Assembly: GCA_013298745.1 (NCBI GenBank)
Contig: JAAFIT010000085.1
Span: forward strand, 1-6,077
Source of the DNA: Sphingomonadales bacterium
Lineage (GTDB): Bacteria > Pseudomonadota > Alphaproteobacteria > Sphingomonadales > Sphingomonadaceae
Direction of reading: 5' to 3'
Length of the DNA stretch: 6,077 bases
The notes below the pieces were generated by a model. That model saw only the letters and a list, made by a program, of their open reading frames with translations, made no database searches and was not told where the DNA came from. This document shows, one piece after another, positions 1-5,646 of the stretch (the stretch's first letter is position 1; every line of letters starts with the position of its first letter). The position numbers and the translations under genes were made by a program.

Positions 1-1
1 C

Positions 2-370
2 GCTGGCGGTTCCGGCGCTGTCGGGTACCTGGGCGTTGACGTTATAGGTTTTTACGAGTGCGACATTGGGCAGACGCTCGAACGCCAAGCTGTTTTCTTC
101 GCCGCTGCGGCGCGGTGATCCATCGCCCGGGTTCTGGCCATCGAAAATGCGTGCCGCGGTGATGGTCGTGATTCCCATGCCATCGCCAATCATCAGGATG
201 ACATTCTTGGCGCGTTTCGGGCGGTTGACCACCGACAAGCGTTCGGCGAGTGCAGCACGACCCGAATCCCAATAGGCATCCTTCATCGGGGTTTCGAGCG
301 TCGGGCCTGCCGTCGCCGGCATTGTCGTCAATGTCGCTATTGCAACTGCCTGCCAAAGTCTCGCGTGCAT
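2..370 (-). CDS. Alkaline phosphatase, N-terminal part (cut by left window edge)
   Basis: This is the first 123 codons of an alkaline phosphatase superfamily enzyme, a secreted metal-dependent phosphomonoesterase that releases inorganic phosphate. The reading frame is open to the window edge, so no stop is visible. Residues 1 to about 21 (MHARLWQAVAIATLTTMPAT, then AG) form a Sec-type signal peptide, placing the enzyme in the periplasm or outside the cell. Residues 57-67 read NVILMIGDGMG; this is the family's first metal-binding motif, with Asp63 as the expected ligand. The stretch VPDSAGTA near the edge carries the catalytic serine, Ser118, which forms the phosphoserine intermediate. The Asp-to-Ser spacing of 55 residues is close to that of E. 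coli PhoA (51). The ATG at 370 has a good ribosome binding site, GAAGGA, 9 nt upstream. The gene lies 46 bp after the oxygenase stop on the same strand and is probably cotranscribed with it. The family call is secure; the subfamily and true substrate need the missing C-terminal part. Confidence 0.93.
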   Translation of the reverse strand, partial: MHARLWQAVAIATLTTMPATAGPTLETPMKDAYWDSGRAALAERLSVVNRPKRAKNVILMIGDGMGITTITAARIFDGQNPGDGSPRRSGEENSLAFERLPNVALVKTYNVNAQVPDSAGTAS

Positions 371-416
371 GGTCGAAGGTCCTTCGAGAATATCGGGCCG
401 CCATGCGGCAGGATTG
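371..416 (-). promoter_or_regulatory. Intergenic leader with Shine-Dalgarno inside a small inverted repeat
   Basis: This 46-bp gap separates the oxygenase stop from the phosphatase start. It contains two short inverted repeats. One, at 373-387, reads TCGAAGGACCTTCGA on the minus strand: a 6-bp stem with a 3-nt loop that includes the ribosome binding site GAAGGA (380-385). The other, at 397-409, has arms GCCGC and GCGGC around a 3-nt loop. If folded in mRNA, the first hairpin would partly hide the phosphatase ribosome binding site. I see no clear promoter or U-tract here. The repeats are directly visible; any regulatory effect is inferred. Confidence 0.4.
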
Positions 417-1340
417 TTACAGCAGTTTGATTTCGCGCAGCCGCTCATGAAGATAGGCGTCGGCCGTGATCGGCGGCAGATCGATCGGGCCGCCCTTCAT
501 CGTTTCGATGAGGTAGTCCGGCCGGAAATGCAGGAAAAACGGCGTGGAATAGCGCGGAAAGGCGGCGCGTTCCGGTACCGGATTGACAACGCGATGGGTG
601 GTGGACGGCAGGCGCCCTCCGGTCAAACGTTGCAGCATGTCGCCGATGTTGCAGACAAGGCTGCCTTCCGGCGCCGCAATATCATGCCAGTCGCCGTCCT
701 TGCCGAGCAACTGCAAGCCGGCTTCCTCGGCACCGAGCAGCAGCGTGATGACGTTGATGTCCTCGTGCGCGCCGGCCCGGATGGCGCCAGCAGTGGCATT
801 CCGGACGGGGGGATAATGCAGCAGGCGCAGGATCGAATTGCCCTCCGCCACCGGTTCATCGAAAAACGTCGGCGCCAGCCCCAGATGCACGGCAATGGCG
901 TGGAGCATGCGCTTGCCACAGGCATCGAGCGCGGCAAACAGCGCGCTGACCGCCGGTTCAAACGCCGGTACCTCGGCCGGCCAGACATTGGCGGGCATGT
1001 TGCCGGCAAAACGATGGCCGGCGGGCAGGTCGCGGCCGACATGCCAGAATTCCTTCAAATCGGCACGGTGGGCGCCCTTGGCCGCCTCGATGCCGAACGG
1101 TGTCAGGCCACGCTGGCCGCCGCCGCCGGGAATGACATAGTGCGTCTTCGTTTGGTCCGGCAGCGCGAACAGCGCTTTGGTGGCAGTCAGCGCCGCGTCG
1201 ATCAGCGATTGCGGGATGCCATGATCGCTGACCACAGCAAAACCGGTCCGCCGGAACGCGTCGCCGAATGCGGCTGCGGCTGCCTCGAGGTCCGACTCAA
1301 CGAGGCTGAGGCGAATCGGCTGAATATCGGCAATCGTCAT
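417..1340 (-). CDS. Isopenicillin N synthase family 2-oxoglutarate/Fe(II) dioxygenase
   Basis: A 307-residue cytosolic non-heme iron oxygenase of the isopenicillin-N-synthase-like 2OG-Fe(II) superfamily. Members usually couple 2-oxoglutarate decarboxylation to hydroxylation or another oxidation of a small molecule; the substrate here is unknown. The N-terminal DIOX_N-like region (about residues 5-110) includes FRRTGFAVVSDHGIP, the usual opening of this family. The C-terminal jelly-roll carries the iron triad His192 and Asp194 (AHEDIN) and His249 (STTHRVVNP), followed by Arg263-Tyr-Ser265 (RYSTPFFLHF), the RxS pair that binds the co-substrate carboxylate. The His192-His249 spacing nearly matches isopenicillin N synthase (His214-His270), so the active site looks intact. 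The ATG at 1340 is preferred because the family begins shortly before 'IQPIRLSL'; a GTG at 1385 and an ATG at 1379 lie upstream in frame. None has a good ribosome binding site. Despite the family name, nothing nearby suggests beta-lactam synthesis. Confidence 0.93.
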   Translation of the reverse strand: MTIADIQPIRLSLVESDLEAAAAAFGDAFRRTGFAVVSDHGIPQSLIDAALTATKALFALPDQTKTHYVIPGGGGQRGLTPFGIEAAKGAHRADLKEFWHVGRDLPAGHRFAGNMPANVWPAEVPAFEPAVSALFAALDACGKRMLHAIAVHLGLAPTFFDEPVAEGNSILRLLHYPPVRNATAGAIRAGAHEDINVITLLLGAEEAGLQLLGKDGDWHDIAAPEGSLVCNIGDMLQRLTGGRLPSTTHRVVNPVPERAAFPRYSTPFFLHFRPDYLIETMKGGPIDLPPITADAYLHERLREIKLL

Positions 1341-1345
1341 GGCTT

Positions 1346-1375
1346 TGCATAACCGCCGGGGAGGGGCCGTGACAA
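1346..1375 (-). promoter_or_regulatory. Candidate promoter for the oxygenase gene
   Basis: On the minus strand, TTGTCA (1370-1375, five of six matches to the -35 consensus) is followed after 18 bp by TATGCA (1346-1351, a weak -10 with only the first three bases matching). The expected transcription start falls at about 1339-1340, on the A of the preferred ATG. That would give a leaderless message and would explain why no ribosome binding site is visible. The -10 is poor, so this is tentative. Confidence 0.33.
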
Positions 1376-1378
1376 CCA

Positions 1379-1407
1379 TTGGCACGATTCGTCGCGCCCC
1401 GTTTAAT
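1379..1407 (+). promoter_or_regulatory. Sigma70-type promoter for the DUF481 gene
   Basis: TTGGCA (1379-1384) and TTTAAT (1402-1407) each match the housekeeping -35 and -10 consensus at five of six positions and are separated by the ideal 17 bp. The predicted start is near 1414, giving an untranslated leader of about 68 nt before the ATG at 1482. It lies in an otherwise GC-rich intergenic stretch and points the right way, which makes it the best promoter candidate in the window. Confidence 0.6.
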
Positions 1408-1439
1408 GTCGAATTTTGGCTTATCCGCTTGGCTCACCT

Positions 1440-1452
1440 GCGCTAAGAGCGC
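1440..1452 (+). repeat. Short inverted repeat in the DUF481 leader
   Basis: The arms GCGCT (1440-1444) and AGCGC (1448-1452) flank AAG. This is a 5-bp GC-rich stem with a 3-nt loop, about 26 nt after the predicted transcription start and 29 nt before the start codon. It could be a leader hairpin or an operator half-site pair, but a repeat this short is also plausible by chance. Confidence 0.3.
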
Positions 1453-1481
1453 CGTCATTCCTGAACGACTCGAGATCCGAA

Positions 1482-2372
1482 ATGAAAATCTCTGCCGTGC
1501 TTGGCGCTGTGCTGCTGCTGTCTTCGACCGTTGCCGTGGCGGCACCGCTGCCCGATGCCGTTGGCGCGATGCTCGATGCGGCGGCCGGTGATGCCGCCCA
1601 GCTGAAAACGGTTGCCGACATCGCCAAAAAGACCAATCCGCAGTCAGTCGCGGAAATCGATGCGCGCGTTGATGCCATCAACAAGGCGCAGGCTGCCGCC
1701 CGCGAAGAAAAGCTCGCCAACCAGGGCGTCTTCGAAGGCTGGAGCGGCGCGGGCGAAGCTGGTGGGTTCATCTCCAGCGGCAACACCAATACCAAAGGTG
1801 TCGCGCTGGGCCTGAACGTCTCCAAGGAAACCCGGCAGTGGAAACACAGCCTGCGCGGCTTTGTCGACTACCAGCAGCAGGATGGCGTCACCTCGCGAGA
1901 GCGCTATTTTGCCGGCTATGAAGGCAATTATAACATCACGCCGAACTTCTACGCGCTGCTGACGCTGTCATGGGAGCGCGATCCGTTCTCCGGCTTTGAT
2001 CGGCGTTTCGCGCAATCGCTTGGCCTGGGTTACAAGATCGTCAACACGGATCGCCTGAAGCTGGCGGTCGAAGGCGGTCCGGCGCTGCGTCAGACCCGCT
2101 TCACCAACGGTGTGGATGACAGCGCCTTCGCGGCGCGCGGTGCCGTCAATCTTGATTGGCAGATCAACGATCAGCTGCAATTTACCCAGTCCGGCCTAGT
2201 GTTTTATGACAGCTTCAACACCTCGACCCAGGCGATATCGGCATTGACCTACAAGCTGAGCGACGCATTATCGGCGCGGGCTTCGTTCCAGTTCAACAGT
2301 GAATCGAATCCGCCTTTGGGCCGCAAGAATACGGACACGACGAGCCGCTTGACGATCGTTTACGGTTTCTGA
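1482..2372 (+). CDS. DUF481 family outer-membrane beta-barrel protein (YdiY-like)
   Basis: A 296-residue exported protein of the DUF481 (PF04338) family, predicted to form an outer-membrane beta-barrel; no biochemical role is firmly established for the family. Residues 1-20 (MKISAVLGAVLLLSSTVAVA) are a signal peptide with likely cleavage at AVA-A. Residues about 22-80 are alanine-rich and helical, a periplasmic lead-in ahead of the barrel. The DUF481 signature begins near residue 87 and includes SGNTNT (99-104), WKHSLRGF (120-127), YFAGYEGNY (142-150) and SWERDPFSGFDRR (163-175). Alternating strands then run to the C-terminus, which ends VYGF: a terminal phenylalanine with an aromatic two residues before it is the usual recognition signal for the BAM assembly machinery. 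The ATG at 1482 was chosen because the signal peptide starts there; the frame is open upstream to about 1416. The ribosome binding site is weak (CGAG at 1471-1474). The gene is transcribed alone, divergent from the oxygenase and convergent with DUF885. Confidence 0.9.
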   Translation: MKISAVLGAVLLLSSTVAVAAPLPDAVGAMLDAAAGDAAQLKTVADIAKKTNPQSVAEIDARVDAINKAQAAAREEKLANQGVFEGWSGAGEAGGFISSGNTNTKGVALGLNVSKETRQWKHSLRGFVDYQQQDGVTSRERYFAGYEGNYNITPNFYALLTLSWERDPFSGFDRRFAQSLGLGYKIVNTDRLKLAVEGGPALRQTRFTNGVDDSAFAARGAVNLDWQINDQLQFTQSGLVFYDSFNTSTQAISALTYKLSDALSARASFQFNSESNPPLGRKNTDTTSRLTIVYGF

Positions 2373-2392
2373 CGGGGAGGGCCCCTGAAGAC

Positions 2393-2426
2393 GTGGCGGC
2401 GCTGCCGGGTCAGGCAGCGCCGCCAC
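2393..2426. terminator. Bidirectional hairpin terminator between convergent genes
   Basis: A perfect 14-bp inverted repeat, GTGGCGGCGCTGCC (2393-2406) and its exact complement (2413-2426), encloses the 6-nt loop GGGTCA. It starts 21 nt after the DUF481 stop and lies 4 nt beyond the DUF885 stop, where a shared terminator is expected. The stem is very GC-rich. There is no true U-tract: on the plus strand only CTTATTT (2430-2436) follows, and on the minus strand only GTCTT. The position and perfect symmetry make a terminator or mRNA 3'-end stabiliser likely. Confidence 0.75.
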
Positions 2427-2430
2427 AAAC

Positions 2431-4257
2431 TTATTTGCGGGCTGCGATCCAGTCGTCGACTCGGCGTTCCAGGATCGACAGCGGCTGCGATCCCGACGCG
2501 ATCAGCAGGTCGTGGAAGCCCTTGAGATCGAACTTGGGCCCAAGCGCAGCTTCGGCCTTCTGGCGCTCTTCCATGATCTTCAGCATGCCGATCTTGTAGC
2601 CGGTGGCCTGCCCCGGCTGAGTGATGTAGCGGCGTACTTCCGATCGTGCCATTTCGGGAGACAACCGGCCGCTCTCGATCATGTACTTGACGGCCTCGTC
2701 TTCGGTCCAACCTTGCGCGTGGATGCCGGTATCGACGACCAGCCGCGCTGCACGAAACAGTTCGGCGTCAAGCCGGAAGAAGTCGGCGGCAAGGTCGGGA
2801 AACGCCCCCATCTCCTTGCACAACCGCTCGGCGTATAGCCCCCAGCCTTCGCCGAAGGCGACATAGCCGGTTACCGATCGGAACTTCGGTCCGCCCTTCT
2901 GGCGTACCTGAATATCGCCCTGGGTGTTGTGGCCCGGCACCGATTCGTGACACATCAGCGTGTAGAGTGCCGCCGGATCCTCGGTGTTGCCGATCAGGTG
3001 AACGAAAGTCCGCGCCGGGCGCTTGCCATCGGGGCTTGGTGCCGATGCGTGCGCCGCGCCGCCGGCGATCTCGCTGAATGCTGGTTCGCGCACCACTTCG
3101 ATGCCAAAGGCCGGCACCGTGCCAAAATAGGCCGGCAGCAACGTGCGCGTCTTCGCAACAAAGGCATTGGCCGTGGCGAGGTATTCGGCGCGCATGGCGT
3201 CGTCATACGGGCGCGGCGGGAAGCGTTTGGCGCGATCGGCGTAAAAGGCGTGGCGATCGGCCATGCCGGCGGCGCGGGCCAGCGCATCTTGTTCCGCCTC
3301 GATCCGCGCGACTTCTCTGCGGCCGATGGCGTGGATCTGTTCGGCGGAGAGGTCGGTTGTGGTGTTGAGCTTGAGTTCGTCGGCATAGTAAGCCGCGCCA
3401 CCGGGCAACGAGATGGCGCCAACGCGGCCTGATGGCGCTGTCGGCAGCCCTGCTTCCGCCCAGGCGATGAGACGGTCGTACGCCGGCTTCAGCCCGATGA
3501 TCGAAGTTCGCGCCTCGGCAAGCAGCGCATCAGCGTCAGGGCGCGACAGGGTGCCGGCCTTCACAAGCGCTTCGGTCTTGGCCTGGACATCGGCCCACAA
3601 CGCCGACGCGGGGCCGGTATCGAACGGCGCGCCACGTGTCAGCGTCTGGCTGCTGGCGATAATCCGTTCGAGCTGGAACTTTGGTGCCTTGATGCCCACC
3701 GCATCGGAACTGCGCGTCATTTCGACGGCAGTGTCGAGCACCGCAGGAATCGCACGCAACCGCGCGATATAGTTTTTCAGGTCGGTCGCGTCGGCAACAT
3801 TATGGGTGTTGATCAGGAAATCGGGCAACCGGCTGTGAACGGGGTAAAGCCGCGAATACAATGGGCGACGATATTGGCGGTTGGCAAAGGCCATCGCGGC
3901 GCGGTCGCCTTCCAGCGCCCAGATATCATAATTGGTCTGGGCTTCGGGACCCAGCTTGGCGCGGTCGAACTGCGCTTTCATCCGCGCCACGCTGTCTTGG
4001 CGCCACTTGAGTTGCTCGGCGGCGGCGGCGTCGCTGATGTCGTCCCAGCGGTCGCCGCCGGCCTTGATGCCCAGCCGCGTGGCGAGCTGCGGGTTTTGCT
4101 TCACCCAGTCAGCAAACTCGGCATCGAGAAACGCCGTCAAGCGCGCATCTTCGCTGGTGGTCGCTGCGACGGGGGCGGCTGCCACTGCCGCGAGTCCGGG
4201 TGGCAGGATCAGGGCTGCCATTATCGTCGCAACGGTCAATTTCAATGCGTTCTTCAT
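2431..4257 (-). CDS. Exported DUF885 family protein, predicted metallopeptidase-like hydrolase
   Basis: A 608-residue protein of the DUF885 (PF05960) family, of usual length for the family. Function is not well established; the family resembles zinc-dependent gluzincin peptidases. Residues 1 to about 28 (MKNALKLTVATIMAALILPP, then GLAAVAAA) are a signal peptide, so it acts in the periplasm or outside. The central helical region (about 35-400) includes a stretch around LPGGAAYYADELKLNTTTDLS that precedes the catalytic part in relatives. The likely zinc site is HESVPGH (His437, Glu438, His443), with Glu470 or Glu477 in FGEGWGLYAE as candidate third ligand. The motif ends GHN rather than the GHH often seen in this family. 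The ATG at 4257 is preferred: it opens the signal peptide and has AGAGGGG (4265-4271) 7 nt upstream, whereas the longer frame to 4350 would overlap the permease gene. The gene lies 43 bp after the permease stop, suggesting one transcript. The substrate is unknown; peptide or ester are both possible. Confidence 0.9.
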   Translation of the reverse strand: MKNALKLTVATIMAALILPPGLAAVAAAPVAATTSEDARLTAFLDAEFADWVKQNPQLATRLGIKAGGDRWDDISDAAAAEQLKWRQDSVARMKAQFDRAKLGPEAQTNYDIWALEGDRAAMAFANRQYRRPLYSRLYPVHSRLPDFLINTHNVADATDLKNYIARLRAIPAVLDTAVEMTRSSDAVGIKAPKFQLERIIASSQTLTRGAPFDTGPASALWADVQAKTEALVKAGTLSRPDADALLAEARTSIIGLKPAYDRLIAWAEAGLPTAPSGRVGAISLPGGAAYYADELKLNTTTDLSAEQIHAIGRREVARIEAEQDALARAAGMADRHAFYADRAKRFPPRPYDDAMRAEYLATANAFVAKTRTLLPAYFGTVPAFGIEVVREPAFSEIAGGAAHASAPSPDGKRPARTFVHLIGNTEDPAALYTLMCHESVPGHNTQGDIQVRQKGGPKFRSVTGYVAFGEGWGLYAERLCKEMGAFPDLAADFFRLDAELFRAARLVVDTGIHAQGWTEDEAVKYMIESGRLSPEMARSEVRRYITQPGQATGYKIGMLKIMEERQKAEAALGPKFDLKGFHDLLIASGSQPLSILERRVDDWIAARK

Positions 4258-4300
4258 GATCCAGCCCCTCTGTTCGTGTCGGCGACCGTATTGGCAATGG

Positions 4301-5605
4301 TCAGCGAGGTGAAGCGCTTTCGCGGCGGATCTGATTGAGAAGCAGGACACCGATCACCATGACCGCCGCGACAACGGCCAGGCCCAGATCATAACTGCCG
4401 GTTGCATCCCTGGCGACGCCGAAGGCGCTGACGCCAAGGAACGAGCCGAACTGTCCGAAGGTGTTGACCGCGGCGACTCCAACGGCGCGGTGACGTTCGT
4501 GGAGCGTCTCGGTGAGTGCCGAGAAAAATACTGGCTGCGACGGCAGATTGGTCGCCGCCACCAGCAGTGCCGCGACAATCACCACAATCGGCGACTCTGT
4601 GATGGCCATGGCGGCGATAGCGGCAAAGGTGATGATCCACGGCACCAGCACATGCCAGAACCGTTCCTGGCGCTTGTCGGATTGCCAGCCGAGCCCGACG
4701 ATCAGTGCCACGCCAAAGCCGCCGCCGATGGCGATGATCTGCCCGATGATGTTGGCATCGATCCCGGTTTTGGTGCCCAGAATCTGGGGCATGGACACCA
4801 GATAGGCGTTGCCGGCGCCGGCGAAGAACAACCAGGCGAGGCCGAACATCAGCACGCGGCGATCGGAAATCGCGCGCAAGACGCTGTCATGCTTGATGCC
4901 GGTATTGCCGGCCGCATCGGCAGCGAGCGCGTCGGTGAGCCACTTGCGCTCCTCGGCTTCCAGCCAGCCGACCGTCGCCGGACTGTCTGGCAAGACGCGA
5001 AAGATGATGATGCCCATGACGATGGCTGGAATAGCTTCGAGCAGGAACAGCCACTGCCAGCCGTGCAGGCCTGCGAAGCCATCCAGATCGAGAATCGGCC
5101 CCGACACCAGCCCCATGACGATCTGCGACACCGGCTGCGCAACGTAGAAGCGGCTGACGGCGCGGCCGCGCCATTTCGCCGGAAACCAGATGCTGGCGTA
5201 GAACAGGATGGCCGGGAAGAAGCCGGCTTCGGCGGCGCCGAGCAGAAAGCGCAGCGCATAGAATTGCAGCGGCGTCTGCACGAACATCGTCGCCGCCGAA
5301 ATCACCCCCCAGCTGATCATGATGCGGGTGAGCCAGACTCGTGTGCCGAACCGCATCATCGCCACGTTCGAAGGCACCTCGAGCAAGGCATAGCTGACGA
5401 AGAACACCCCGCCGGCAAAGCCATAGACGGTCGCGGTGAAGCCCAGATCGGCATTCATCGTCGCGGCAGCAAAGCTGATATTGGAGCGATCGACGATGGC
5501 GATGAGATAGGCGAGGAACAGCAACGGCAGCAGCCGCCATTGCACCTTGCGCATGACGCGTTCGGGCAGGCCCGAAGCGGGTTGGTCGGCGCTGATCGAC
5601 GTCAT
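4301..5605 (-). CDS. MFS permease, anion:cation symporter (ACS) family
   Basis: A 434-residue inner-membrane transporter with about twelve hydrophobic segments, complete and of usual length. It belongs to the major facilitator superfamily and most resembles the anion:cation symporter family, whose members use proton symport to take up organic anions such as phthalate, tartrate, glucarate and related carboxylates. Signs of this are the first helix with LFLAYLIAIVDRSNISFA (Asp39, Arg40, Asn42), the second helix ending in EVPSNVAMMRFGTRVW (76-91), LRFLLGAAEAGFFPAIL (118-134, with Arg119, Glu126 and Gly128), the WFPAKWRGRA turn (140-149), and the central cytoplasmic loop with LPDSPATVGWLEAEERKWL. 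The ATG at 5605 has a purine-rich GGGGGAAGG (5608-5616) just upstream. It sits 41 bp after the membrane-protein stop and 43 bp before DUF885, all on the minus strand. The substrate cannot be assigned; an organic acid or a product made by the DUF885 enzyme is reasonable inference. Confidence 0.92.
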   Translation of the reverse strand: MTSISADQPASGLPERVMRKVQWRLLPLLFLAYLIAIVDRSNISFAAATMNADLGFTATVYGFAGGVFFVSYALLEVPSNVAMMRFGTRVWLTRIMISWGVISAATMFVQTPLQFYALRFLLGAAEAGFFPAILFYASIWFPAKWRGRAVSRFYVAQPVSQIVMGLVSGPILDLDGFAGLHGWQWLFLLEAIPAIVMGIIIFRVLPDSPATVGWLEAEERKWLTDALAADAAGNTGIKHDSVLRAISDRRVLMFGLAWLFFAGAGNAYLVSMPQILGTKTGIDANIIGQIIAIGGGFGVALIVGLGWQSDKRQERFWHVLVPWIITFAAIAAMAITESPIVVIVAALLVAATNLPSQPVFFSALTETLHERHRAVGVAAVNTFGQFGSFLGVSAFGVARDATGSYDLGLAVVAAVMVIGVLLLNQIRRESASPR

Positions 5606-5646
5606 GGCCTTCCCCCGGCACCCGATAACCCAACGTAACCCGTTGT
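5606..5646 (-). repeat. Intergenic gap with a 10-bp-spaced direct repeat and a small inverted repeat
   Basis: On the plus strand TAACCC occurs at 5626-5631 and again at 5636-5641, exactly one helical turn apart. Overlapping it, CAACG (5631-5635) and CGTTG (5641-5645) form an inverted repeat with a 5-nt loop, ending just next to the stop codon of the upstream membrane-protein gene. This could be an operator for the permease gene or a weak transcription attenuator. No convincing promoter was found here, and short repeats like these can be chance. Confidence 0.3.

Noticed and set aside
42..404. Minus-strand frame overlapping the phosphatase
   Set aside because: A different frame of the same strand encodes a signal peptide and both phosphatase active-site motifs, so this one is a shadow.
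417..1340. Beta-lactam (isopenicillin N) biosynthesis
   Set aside because: Only the broad oxygenase family matches; there is no ACV synthetase or acyltransferase in the window, and the family name covers many unrelated oxidations.
369..1352. Long plus-strand frame (327 codons) opposite the oxygenase gene
   Set aside because: It mirrors a gene with a full set of catalytic motifs, its protein is Arg/Gly/Gln-rich without recognisable domains, and such antisense frames are common in GC-rich DNA.
1341..1385. N-terminal extension of the oxygenase to the GTG at 1385
   Set aside because: The extra residues are Pro/Arg-rich and unlike the family N-terminus, and would lie over both candidate promoters.
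1297..1545. Minus-strand frame of 82 codons crossing the divergent promoter region
   Set aside because: It overlaps both the oxygenase start and the DUF481 signal-peptide region, has no ribosome binding site and no recognisable protein features.
4018..4031. GGC-type triplet run in the DUF885 gene as a tandem repeat
   Set aside because: It is short and simply encodes an alanine stretch in a helix of a GC-rich gene.
4258..4350. N-terminal extension of the DUF885 protein to 4350
   Set aside because: It would overlap the permease gene and place residues ahead of a clear signal peptide; the ATG at 4257 has a good ribosome binding site.
4490..5638. Long plus-strand frame (382 codons) opposite the MFS permease
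   Set aside because: The translation is His/Gln/Asp-rich and low in hydrophobic residues, typical of the reverse complement of membrane-helix codons; the permease on the other strand is unambiguous.
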